NCBI GenBank assembly: GCA_002748355.1 | Contig: PDSF01000048.1 | Span: 1-62,489, forward strand | Source of the DNA: Planctomycetota bacterium | GTDB lineage: Bacteria > Planctomycetota > UBA1135 > GCA-002748355 | Length of the DNA: 62,489 nt | Reading direction: 5' to 3' | In this document: piece by piece, positions 6,919 to 15,138 of the stretch | How positions within the stretch are numbered: the stretch's first letter is position 1 | Layout: each line of letters starts with the position of its first letter | Made by a program: the position numbers and the translations under genes | Notes under the pieces: model-generated | What the model was told of the DNA's origin: nothing | The model's input: only the letters and a program-made list of their open reading frames with translations | Database searches by the model: none

Positions 6919-9753
6919 TTACGGCTGCCAGATGCGGAAGCGCTCGCTCCCAACGACCTTGCCCGCAATCTCCAGTTCGACCCGATATTCACCAAGCGGT
7001 AGCAACCGCGAGCGTGCAGTGCTCATACGCCGACCGATGCGCTTTAGCAGGCTAGGTCTTCCACCGATCTGCCCGCCCGCCCCCTTCCAATCGACGACGT
7101 GCAAACCCTGTTCTTCGGTCAGGATGACCTTGCTCCGCTCACGCCCCTGCATGTCACGCACGATGAGCCTGGGCTTCTTTGCCCCCATGGGGATCCAAGC
7201 AGCGAGCTTGGTCCCCGGCACCGGGTTCTTCGCAGTCCACTGCCTGGGCATGACTGCATAGCCACCGTCGGTCCCACGCGGGAAGCGCAGGATGTCGTGC
7301 GGCGGCACGAGCACCGGCCCCTCAGCCAGCCGCTCACCGCTGGCGTTCTCCAGGGCTGCAATATTGGCGATGTGGATGCCAAGCCCGTGGGTGCCAACGA
7401 TCAGATCTTGCTCCCGCGGATGCACAAGCAAGTCGTGCACCGCAAGCTGCGCGAACTTCGTCCCTCCCATCCGATGCCAAGTGCCGCCGCCGCTCACCGT
7501 CGCATAGACACCCTGCTCAGTGCCGACAAAGAGCAGGTCCGGATTGCGCGGACTCTCGGCGATACAGTTGACCGGGTGCGTATGCGGCAGGTTGCCTTGG
7601 ATCTGGCGCCAAGTCAGCCCGTAGTCATCGGTCACAAAGACATAGGGCTCGAAGTGATCCTCGCGGTAGCCGGTATAGCTCACGTAGCAGCGCCCCTCAG
7701 CATGGCTACTCGGCACGATGCGGCTGACCCAGAGCTGACGCACTTGCGCAGGCATCTTGCTGCTCAGGTCCTGCCAACTGCCACCGTCGTCCGCCGTCAT
7801 CCAGAGCTTGCCGTCGTCGGTGCCGGCCCAAAGTAGCCCCGCACGCTTGGGCGACTCGGCCAGCATCGTCACCGTGCAGTGCGGCACGTTACCGGCGAGC
7901 TTCTGGGCGTCTTGCTTCGAAAGATCGCCGCTAATCGCACGCCAAGTGTCTCCGCGATCGGAACTCTTGAAGACCTTGTTGCCAGCGTAGTAGAGAGTCC
8001 CGTGCCCATGAGTCGAGGCCACGATTGGAGACATCCAGTTGAAGCGATAGGGCAGCTCACCCTTCGCCGGTCGTGGACGGATGCCGCGCGTCTGCATCGT
8101 TCGCAGGTCAGTCCGCAGCAGACCACCGAATTGGTACTCCGTGTAGACGATGTTGTTGTCGAGAGGATCCACCACGCAGAAGAAACCATCGCCCCCAGAG
8201 ACCTTGAAGCAGTCCTCTAGGCGAACCCCTTGCGAGGTCGGCCCCTGGCTCGGGATACACCAAGTGCCGTTGTCTTGGGTGCCACCGAAGATTCTGTAGG
8301 GCTGGGCCATGTCCACGCCAATCGCGTAGTACTGACCAATCGGCAGGTTTTCGTGGTGCGCCCAGTTCTTGCCAGCATCCCAGCTCTCGAACAGGCCACC
8401 ATCATTACCAAGCAGGAGGTGATCGCCGTCTTCGGGATCGATCCAAAGCGCGTGGTGGTCGACGTGGATTCGATTCGCCCCGTCCCTGCGGAACTTCTTG
8501 CCACCGTTCGTACTGACCCAAAGGGGCACGGAAAGCACGTAGAGCCTTTCCTCGTTGGACGGATCCACTCGAATCTGCCCGTAGTAATAAGCCGGCGAAC
8601 CGCCAACGTTCTGGGTGCTGACCTTGCGCCAAGAGAGCCCGGCGTCATCGCTGCGATAGACCTCACCACCAATGGGCGAAGGCTGTGCAGTCTTGTTTCC
8701 AGGAGCATCCTCTTCGGAACCCTCAGGGGTCAGCACATCCCAATGGCGCTGCTGCTCGCGCTCCCAGGCCTGGTCCTCAGCCCTTGCGCCCGGCTCCAGC
8801 GAGGCCCCATCCGGAGTGGCCAGCAAGGCTTCGGCACTTGGCCTAAGCGAGCGCCGCCGCACGGGCTTGGGGTTCTGATTGGAAAGCGCCAGGAATACGG
8901 TGCCCGGCTTCGAACGCGCCCAATCGATGCCAATACGCCCCAATTCGCCAGCAGGGAGTCCCTGCTCGACCTTCTTCCAAGTCCGACCGCCATCGCTGCT
9001 ACGCCAAATCCGCGAACCGGGACCCGCACCATCGAAGTGCCAGGCCCGCCGACGCCGCTCGTAGCTGGCGGCAAGAAGGACCTGGGGGTTACCCGGCTGG
9101 AAGGCCACATCAACGACACCAACGTCCTCGTTGACATACAACACGCGCTTCCAGCTCTCGCCACCATCTTCGGTCAAGTAGAGACCGCGCTCGCCTCCGG
9201 GGGAGTACAGGCGCCCCAGCGAAGCGACCAAGACCCGATTGCTGTTCGACGGGTCGACGAGAATGCGAGCGATGTGGTGGCTGTCCCGTAAGCCGACGTT
9301 CTTCCAGGTCTTGCCCCCATCGCGGCTCTTGTAAACACCGTCTCCCCAATAACTCGAACGTTGGTTATTCGCCTCGCCGGTGCCGACCCAAATGGTGTCG
9401 GGGTGACTGGGATCGAGGGCGATATCGCCGATCGTGCAGGGACCGGTCTGTCCGAAGACGCGCCGGAAGCTCAAACCGTGATTCACGGTCTTCCACACGC
9501 CACCGGACGCAGCGGCGACATACCAAACCGTGCGATCGCCAGGGTGCACCGCCAGGTCGACGATACGGCCACTATGGTTCGCAGGGCCGACCCAGCGCCA
9601 ACTGGCATGCTCGATATAAGAGCGTGCACTCGAGTAAATGATGACCTTGGGCTTGGAACTCTGCGAGCTGGCCCGGCGCTGCTGCGCCGGCAAGAGACTG
9701 GCAAGAGCGAGAACGGCGCCAGAAAAGGCGACTGAATGCATCGTGATCTTCAT
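6919..9753 (-). CDS. secreted VPS10/BNR-repeat beta-propeller protein (sortilin-like)
   Basis: A 944-residue exported protein: a signal peptide (start about MKITMHSVAFSGAVLALASL, cleavage near PAQQ) followed by a long array of Asp-box/BNR motifs. Examples are SRDGGKTW, TEDGGESW, SSDGGRTW, SWDAGKNW, SSDRGDTW, TADDGGSW and TDDYGLTW. The spacing resembles the ten-bladed propeller of VPS10/sortilin-type and GH74-like proteins that planctomycetes encode in many copies. The C-terminal 100 residues form a beta-rich domain (VVDWKGAGGQIGG...EYRVELEIAGKVVG). The start was moved to ATG 9753, where the signal peptide begins and which lies 10 nt after the upstream paralogue. Enzymatic activity and substrate are unknown; databases often label such proteins 'glycosyl hydrolase' on weak grounds. 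Confidence 0.85.
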   Translation of the reverse strand: MKITMHSVAFSGAVLALASLLPAQQRRASSQSSKPKVIIYSSARSYIEHASWRWVGPANHSGRIVDLAVHPGDRTVWYVAAASGGVWKTVNHGLSFRRVFGQTGPCTIGDIALDPSHPDTIWVGTGEANNQRSSYWGDGVYKSRDGGKTWKNVGLRDSHHIARILVDPSNSNRVLVASLGRLYSPGGERGLYLTEDGGESWKRVLYVNEDVGVVDVAFQPGNPQVLLAASYERRRRAWHFDGAGPGSRIWRSSDGGRTWKKVEQGLPAGELGRIGIDWARSKPGTVFLALSNQNPKPVRRRSLRPSAEALLATPDGASLEPGARAEDQAWEREQQRHWDVLTPEGSEEDAPGNKTAQPSPIGGEVYRSDDAGLSWRKVSTQNVGGSPAYYYGQIRVDPSNEERLYVLSVPLWVSTNGGKKFRRDGANRIHVDHHALWIDPEDGDHLLLGNDGGLFESWDAGKNWAHHENLPIGQYYAIGVDMAQPYRIFGGTQDNGTWCIPSQGPTSQGVRLEDCFKVSGGDGFFCVVDPLDNNIVYTEYQFGGLLRTDLRTMQTRGIRPRPAKGELPYRFNWMSPIVASTHGHGTLYYAGNKVFKSSDRGDTWRAISGDLSKQDAQKLAGNVPHCTVTMLAESPKRAGLLWAGTDDGKLWMTADDGGSWQDLSSKMPAQVRQLWVSRIVPSSHAEGRCYVSYTGYREDHFEPYVFVTDDYGLTWRQIQGNLPHTHPVNCIAESPRNPDLLFVGTEQGVYATVSGGGTWHRMGGTKFAQLAVHDLLVHPREQDLIVGTHGLGIHIANIAALENASGERLAEGPVLVPPHDILRFPRGTDGGYAVMPRQWTAKNPVPGTKLAAWIPMGAKKPRLIVRDMQGRERSKVILTEEQGLHVVDWKGAGGQIGGRPSLLKRIGRRMSTARSRLLPLGEYRVELEIAGKVVGSERFRIWQP

Positions 9754-9763
9754 GTCTGCCTCT

Positions 9764-12700
9764 TCAGATCTTGGTGTCGTCGCCAAAGTGAAGTTCGAAC
9801 TCGGCGTCCATCTCGGCCTGCTCCACGGCGGAGCGACCCTCAAATACCCGCGGCCCGCGCGGCACTGCGGTATCGAGGGGACGCGGGTCGTCCTCGATCT
9901 GCATCGTGCGCGTGATCCTCGTCTTGCCGACCGTCATCGTGATCGCGTATTGCCCAGCAGGGGCTCGGGGTGCCGGCCTTCGGCGACCCTGCGCAGGAGG
10001 AGCAGGGGCTCGTTGAACCAATAGCGGCCAGTCGAAGCGATGCAGTCCAGCCTTGCCCTTGGCCTTGCCCTTGATCTTGGCTTGATAAACCAGTTCGCCC
10101 GCAGCGTTATGAATCTCGAACTGCACCGGCAGCTTTTGATCCTTGCCCAGCCAGTAATAAATCTCCGCCCGCTCAGGCGGGTTGGGCAAACGAAAATGCG
10201 CGCTGCCCTGGAGCGTGCGCCGACGCTTGCGCAGACGAAGCACGTCATTCGGCTGCACCAAGTACAGCGACTTCGCACGGTTCACCTTAGTCAAACGCCG
10301 AAGCGGCCGAATATCCAGGACCCACAGGCTGCGCCCATGGGTGGCGATAATCAGGTGCTCCTCCCGGTTCTGCTGGTCGAGGTCGTGCACCGCCACCGTC
10401 GGGAAGGGCTTGGGCAGCTCCTGCCAAGTCGCCCCGCGGTCCATGGAGATCCAGAGTCCCATCTCGGTGCCGACATAGAGCAGATCGGCATTGCGAGCAT
10501 CCTCGTGGATGCAGTGCACCGAATCCGCGGGCAAGCCCTTGGAGATACTCCGCCAGGTCTGCCCCAGGTCCTCGGTCACGAAGACGTAAGCGTTCTTGTC
10601 GCCCAAGCGATGCCCATCGAGGCTGAGATAGGCCCGCTTCGCCGAATGCGCCGAGGCGGCAATATGACTGACCCACATCGGCCGCTTTCCGGGCAGCAAG
10701 GCCATGATCCGCGAATGGACCGCCGTCCACTTACGCCCCTCGTCCGTCGTCACGTGAACGGCACCATCATCGCTGCCAACCCAAAGCAGGCCGGGTTGCA
10801 GCTTCGACTCATCCAGAGCCGTCGCAGAACCACGATCGGTCAAGGTGATCTCCGGACTGATGACCCAGGCGTTACGACCACGATTCGGCGATTGGAAGAC
10901 TCGACTGCCAGCGTAGTAGATCTTTCGTTGGTTGTAGTGGGAGAGCAGGAAGGGGGTGTTCCAGTTCCAGCGCAGGCGCGTACTCCCGCGCGCCCGCCGC
11001 GGCGAATCCTCGCCCAGGACCATAGGCACGCGGCGAACGCCGCCACGCTGTCCAGTCATGACATTGCGCCAGTACATCGAACCGCCCTGCGATTCGCCAA
11101 AAACGATGTTTGGGTCATCTCGGTCAATGCGGCAGGTAAAGCCGTCGCCACCACCGATCTTGAAGGCGTCGTAATTGGTCAAACCTTCGTGATAATGCGA
11201 CTCGCTCGGAGAGCCCCAAGAACCGTTGTCCTGATAACCGGCATAAACCCAATACGGCCTCCGGGTGTCAGCATTGGCGTGATACGCCTGACCGATGGCA
11301 AAATTGCTGAAGGTCTGCCAGGCCTTGCCACGGTCCCAGGTCACGTGAACGCCGCCGTCACCACCGAGGATCATGTGACGCCCGTCCTTGGGGTTAATCC
11401 AAAGAGCATGGTGGTCGACGTGCACCCCCCGTGCAGCGTTTCCCGAAGCAAAGCTCTTACCGCCGTCCTTGCTCGCATAGAAAGAGACACCGCAGACGAA
11501 AAGATGCTGATCGTTGTGCGGGTCGACACGGATGCGCGAGAAGTAGTACGGACGAGGGTTGAGGCTATTGATGCGCCGCCAGCTCTCACCACCGTCATCG
11601 CTGCGATAGGTACCACCGGTTTGGTATCCATTGGGTCCCTGCAGCTTCACTCGATTGGCAATCTGCCCGTGGAGGCGTCCAGCAACAGGCGAGCGTCCCG
11701 CCGCCCCCGCTCTCTGCCGGGAGCCGAAGGTCAGCGAGAGCTTCTTCTGCGCTTCGCCCCGGCGGACGATGACCTCAACCTTATCCCCCGATCGATGGGA
11801 CCGGATCCCGGCTATCAGCTCGTCGGAACTCGTAACCGGCTTGTCGGCCATCTTGACCACGACATCACCGCGTTGCAGCCCCGCCTGCGCCGCTGGGCCA
11901 CCGCGAGTAACGTTGAGCAGCTCGGCACCATCTACGGCATCGGCGGAGTTGATCCCCATGAAAGCCGGACCGGCTTTCTTCGGCTTTGGCTTTGACGCCC
12001 CTTTGGGCAGAGTGCCGATCAGCTCGGTCTCGATCAGTGCGAAGAGCACCTTCGGATCCTGGCGATAGATGTCGAGGGCGATACGCCCCATCTTGACGCT
12101 CGGCAGCCCCTTCGTGAGCTTCCTCCAGGTATCGCCACCGTCGCTGCTCTTGAAGAGCCCCGAACCCGGCCCCCAGCGTTTCTTCGGCGCGTTGGTGTCA
12201 AAGCCATCTCGCTGCCGTTCGTAGAGCGCCGCATAAACGGTATTCGGATCCGATGGATCGATGCGGACTTCGGTAGCGCCAGTGAACTGGTCCCGCTTCA
12301 GCACCAGATTCCAAGTCGTGCCCCCATCCTTCGTGCGATAGAGACCGCGCTCGGGATTGGGCGCCCAGAGGTCACCGCAGGCTGCGACAAAGACGATATC
12401 CGGATTCTTCGGATGAATAGCGATCGCGCCGATGTGGTAGCTCTTCGGTAGCCCCATGTGCTTCCAGCTTTTGCCGCCATCGACACTCTTGTAGACGCCA
12501 TTGCCCCAGGAGGTGGAGTTGCGATTATTGGCCTCCCCGGTGCCCACCCACACAATCTTGGGATCGGAGGGGGCAAGCTCGACGTCCCCGATCGAAACGC
12601 AGCGCTCCTGGTCAAACTGCGGAGTAAAGGTAACGCCGCCATTCACCGTCTTCCAAAGCCCGCCGGAGGCGGTCGCGACCCAGTAGGTCGAAGGCTTGGC

Positions 12701-13000
12701 CTCGTTCACGGCCAAGTCAATCACCCGCCCTCCCATTCGCGCAGGGCCGATACAGCGGACATCGAGCCGAGACAGGTCGAGCTTCGGCAGCTGCTTGGGA
12801 GCCTTAGCCGGCTTTTTCACTGCCGACTTTTTCGCTGCCGGCTGGGCAAGAGGCGCTTCCTTCTTGGCTGGCACAGCAGGAACCCCGAGCCGAGCCTTCG
12901 TGCGTTTTTGCGCATGTAGCCCAGGGACCAAGAAGAGAGAGACACACAGGTGAAGGGCGCAAGTGGCCACCCACACACCCCCAGAGGAGGACTTCGACAA
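9764..13000 (-). CDS. secreted VPS10/BNR-repeat protein with an inserted PDZ domain
   Basis: A 1078-residue paralogue of the downstream gene. A signal peptide (to about residue 30, LHAQ) precedes a Lys/Ala/Pro-rich linker (about 31-72) and Asp-box blades such as SVDGGKSW, TKDGGTTW, SSDGGDTW, SDDGGESW, TTDEGRKW and TEDLGQTW. A PDZ domain interrupts the propeller at about 337-427, with AELLNVTRGGPAAQAGLQRG and GDVVVKMADKPVTSSDELI. The C-terminal domain (YYWLGKDQKLPVQFEIHNAA and onward) is beta-rich. The start is TTG 13000, supported by AGGAG 6 nt upstream. PDZ domains bind C-terminal peptides in periplasmic proteases, so this protein may recruit peptide ligands. No protease domain is present. 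Confidence 0.85.
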   Translation of the reverse strand: MSKSSSGGVWVATCALHLCVSLFLVPGLHAQKRTKARLGVPAVPAKKEAPLAQPAAKKSAVKKPAKAPKQLPKLDLSRLDVRCIGPARMGGRVIDLAVNEAKPSTYWVATASGGLWKTVNGGVTFTPQFDQERCVSIGDVELAPSDPKIVWVGTGEANNRNSTSWGNGVYKSVDGGKSWKHMGLPKSYHIGAIAIHPKNPDIVFVAACGDLWAPNPERGLYRTKDGGTTWNLVLKRDQFTGATEVRIDPSDPNTVYAALYERQRDGFDTNAPKKRWGPGSGLFKSSDGGDTWRKLTKGLPSVKMGRIALDIYRQDPKVLFALIETELIGTLPKGASKPKPKKAGPAFMGINSADAVDGAELLNVTRGGPAAQAGLQRGDVVVKMADKPVTSSDELIAGIRSHRSGDKVEVIVRRGEAQKKLSLTFGSRQRAGAAGRSPVAGRLHGQIANRVKLQGPNGYQTGGTYRSDDGGESWRRINSLNPRPYYFSRIRVDPHNDQHLFVCGVSFYASKDGGKSFASGNAARGVHVDHHALWINPKDGRHMILGGDGGVHVTWDRGKAWQTFSNFAIGQAYHANADTRRPYWVYAGYQDNGSWGSPSESHYHEGLTNYDAFKIGGGDGFTCRIDRDDPNIVFGESQGGSMYWRNVMTGQRGGVRRVPMVLGEDSPRRARGSTRLRWNWNTPFLLSHYNQRKIYYAGSRVFQSPNRGRNAWVISPEITLTDRGSATALDESKLQPGLLWVGSDDGAVHVTTDEGRKWTAVHSRIMALLPGKRPMWVSHIAASAHSAKRAYLSLDGHRLGDKNAYVFVTEDLGQTWRSISKGLPADSVHCIHEDARNADLLYVGTEMGLWISMDRGATWQELPKPFPTVAVHDLDQQNREEHLIIATHGRSLWVLDIRPLRRLTKVNRAKSLYLVQPNDVLRLRKRRRTLQGSAHFRLPNPPERAEIYYWLGKDQKLPVQFEIHNAAGELVYQAKIKGKAKGKAGLHRFDWPLLVQRAPAPPAQGRRRPAPRAPAGQYAITMTVGKTRITRTMQIEDDPRPLDTAVPRGPRVFEGRSAVEQAEMDAEFELHFGDDTKI

Positions 13001-13006
13001 GGAACG

Positions 13007-13011
13007 CTCCT
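13007..13011 (-). promoter_or_regulatory. ribosome binding site for a TTG start
   Basis: AGGAG on the minus strand lies 6 nt upstream of TTG 13000, the first codon of the PDZ-containing propeller gene. No better-placed ATG precedes the signal peptide. Confidence 0.6.
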
Positions 13012-13141
13012 GAGCGCAGAAGAAGGACGCGGATCTACGTAGCAGTTTCTCCGTCTGTTAGCTGGCGCTTGAAAAAGGCCCGCTGGCAGGCGGTCGAAGA
13101 AGATCAGGTGGAGCTGAGCATTCAGGAGTCCTGACTGCGTA

Positions 13142-14776
13142 TCAACGCATGAAGATCAACGGCACCGAATTGCTCGCCGAGCTAAGCCCTGACCCATCTG
13201 CCTCGAAGACCACATAGGCATGATCGAGTCGCAACCCCACTAGACCCGGCGCGACCATAGACGGGAGAGAGAGCTTGGCGCTGGCCAGCCCCTTGCTATC
13301 GAAAAGCCCAAAGCTGGGTGCGATGAGCGCCCCGGGTGCCCCCAGCAATAGATTGGTATACCCGTCAAAGACCAGGGGAACCTGCAGGCTGCCGACCCTG
13401 CTCCCCGGACTGATTCCAGTCGAAGAACCCAAGATCAGGAAGAGATCGCCAGCGTTCGCACTGCCGCCATCCAAAGAGAATTCGACCATGCCACCACGCG
13501 AGAGCACAATCTGGTGCCCACTGCAGGCCAGCGCCCTGGCTCGACTTGAGCGCACATAAACCGCCCCAGTATTGACGCCTGGCTTATCCGCACCGATTGC
13601 GGAATAGGCGAAGTCCAAAACTTTATCGCCATCAACATCAAAGCGCCCCAAGACACTGCGCCCCAGTGCATCACCATCCTTCTCACCAACGAACGAAAAA
13701 AGGACGCGATCGCCACGACCTGTTCGCAGGTAATTCCCCGAATAAACAAAGGCGGCCCCCACCCTGCGCCTCCGGCTCTGAACGGCTGGAGCCCCGACGA
13801 GCAGCTCGTCAAGCTTGTCACCATTAAGATCGCCAGCTGCCGCAAGCGCAAAGCCAAACTCGCCCCCCGCCGCCGCTCCACTCAACGCCCGCAACAGCTT
13901 CCCACTCTTGCCCGAGTACAGAAGAACCTGCCCCGCCTTGTTTCTCCCGCCAAACGGGGCACCTATTGCGAGTTCCGCCACCCCATCGCCATCGATGTCA
14001 GGCGTCAACGCCAACGCCACAGCAAAAAAACTCCCCGAGCTGGCGCCAGAGATGCGCCTCAGTAGAGCCCCGGTCTTGCCCGAGTAGATCTCAACAAAGC
14101 CTGCACTTGAGATTCCCGGGCTGGCAATCGCGTAGTCGGGCACCTTGTCGCCATTCACATCCAAGCCGGCAGCGACACTGTGCCCGAAGTTCTGGCCAGA
14201 GAGCTTGCTCTCGTGATGCCGATGCTTGAGCCCCGTTTTGCCAGACCAGAGATAGACCGCTCCGCCCCGGCGATGACCTCCTCGCGGCTCTCCGGCCCAG
14301 AACTCTCCGGCCTTGTCACCGTCGAAGTCAGGCATTAGGCCAGCCGAATAGCCCAAGAGCGCTCCGGCAGCCCCCACTCTCGTGAAGAGCACCGCGCCGT
14401 CCTTACCCGAGTACACCCAAATGCGCCCTTTACGCTGATCGGCATATGGATCGCTCACAACATAGTCGGGGACATCGTCACCGTTCACATCGATGCCGCC
14501 ATCTACCGCGTGCCCGAAGCGAGCGCTCCCAGAAGGTGCCAAATGCTCACGGAGAATGCTCCCATCGCGACCGGAGAGGATGCGCACATAGCCCCTGCGG
14601 CTACGAGGGGCGGCAAGGATCAACTCGTCGCGCCCATCACCATCAAGGTCTCCAGCAGAACTCATTGCCAAGCCAAGCTGGTCCTGCGCCTCGGATCCAC
14701 GATGAGTGAACAAATGCGACTGGGCATGGGCCGCAACCGTCAATAGCACAAGGGCAGGCAAAAGGTCAAAGCGCAT
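13142..14776 (-). CDS. secreted FG-GAP/integrin-alpha-type repeat protein
   Basis: A 544-residue exported protein with a signal peptide ending AHAQS and about six FG-GAP units. Each unit carries a calcium-loop motif such as AGDLDGDGRDELILAAP, GIDVNGDDVPDYVVSDP, MPDFDGDKAGEFW, GLDVNGDKVPDYAIASP, TPDIDGDGVAELAIGAP and AGDLNGDKLDELLVGAP, joined by YSGKSGK-type strands. These form a calcium-binding beta-propeller. The C-terminal 130 residues are a separate beta-sandwich-like domain ending GLSSASNSVPLIFMR, resembling the C-terminus of the protein at 15139-17052. The start is ATG 14776 with GGAG 7 nt upstream. A surface or adhesion role is plausible from the fold class; no ligand is known. Confidence 0.88.
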   Translation of the reverse strand: MRFDLLPALVLLTVAAHAQSHLFTHRGSEAQDQLGLAMSSAGDLDGDGRDELILAAPRSRRGYVRILSGRDGSILREHLAPSGSARFGHAVDGGIDVNGDDVPDYVVSDPYADQRKGRIWVYSGKDGAVLFTRVGAAGALLGYSAGLMPDFDGDKAGEFWAGEPRGGHRRGGAVYLWSGKTGLKHRHHESKLSGQNFGHSVAAGLDVNGDKVPDYAIASPGISSAGFVEIYSGKTGALLRRISGASSGSFFAVALALTPDIDGDGVAELAIGAPFGGRNKAGQVLLYSGKSGKLLRALSGAAAGGEFGFALAAAGDLNGDKLDELLVGAPAVQSRRRRVGAAFVYSGNYLRTGRGDRVLFSFVGEKDGDALGRSVLGRFDVDGDKVLDFAYSAIGADKPGVNTGAVYVRSSRARALACSGHQIVLSRGGMVEFSLDGGSANAGDLFLILGSSTGISPGSRVGSLQVPLVFDGYTNLLLGAPGALIAPSFGLFDSKGLASAKLSLPSMVAPGLVGLRLDHAYVVFEADGSGLSSASNSVPLIFMR

Positions 14777-15138
14777 GAAAGGTCTCCGATCTAGGTCGCC
14801 AGCTTAGCAAGCCCTTGACCGGGGAGTCACTCGCCGGCCAACCCACAGCCAGGCTTGTAGGATTCCACAGGCTTGGCTTTCGCCCAGATCCTCGCCACTC
14901 GCCAGGCAGAGCCGACAAGCAAGCACCGTTCGCAGCGGCCAACTGCAGGCACGACTCCTTCGAGCCTGATGCCCATCTGGCTCACCCATAGCCCGAAAAG
15001 ATACATCTGTGAGATCAAAAACGACCCTCCCCGTAAGAGCGGCGGTTCCGAGGCGCAAGTCACGGAACAAGAGAAGAAAATCTCACGTCGATAGAAGCAT
15101 CGCCTGTCCCTACTACTCCCTCACCTGGAGGCCTGAGC
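14777..15138. other. 362-nt divergent intergenic region
   Basis: Separates the FG-GAP gene (minus) from the cysteine-rich secreted gene (plus) and must hold both promoters. The only signals I can support are the two ribosome sites at its edges (GGAG before 14776 and TGGAGG before 15139). Small open frames inside show no coding character. No riboswitch pattern was recognised. Confidence 0.5.

Noticed and set aside
10040..11995. 651-codon plus-strand open frame
   Set aside because: Entirely antisense to the PDZ-containing propeller gene, which has a signal peptide, recognisable domains and a ribosome site. The frame shows no family motif.
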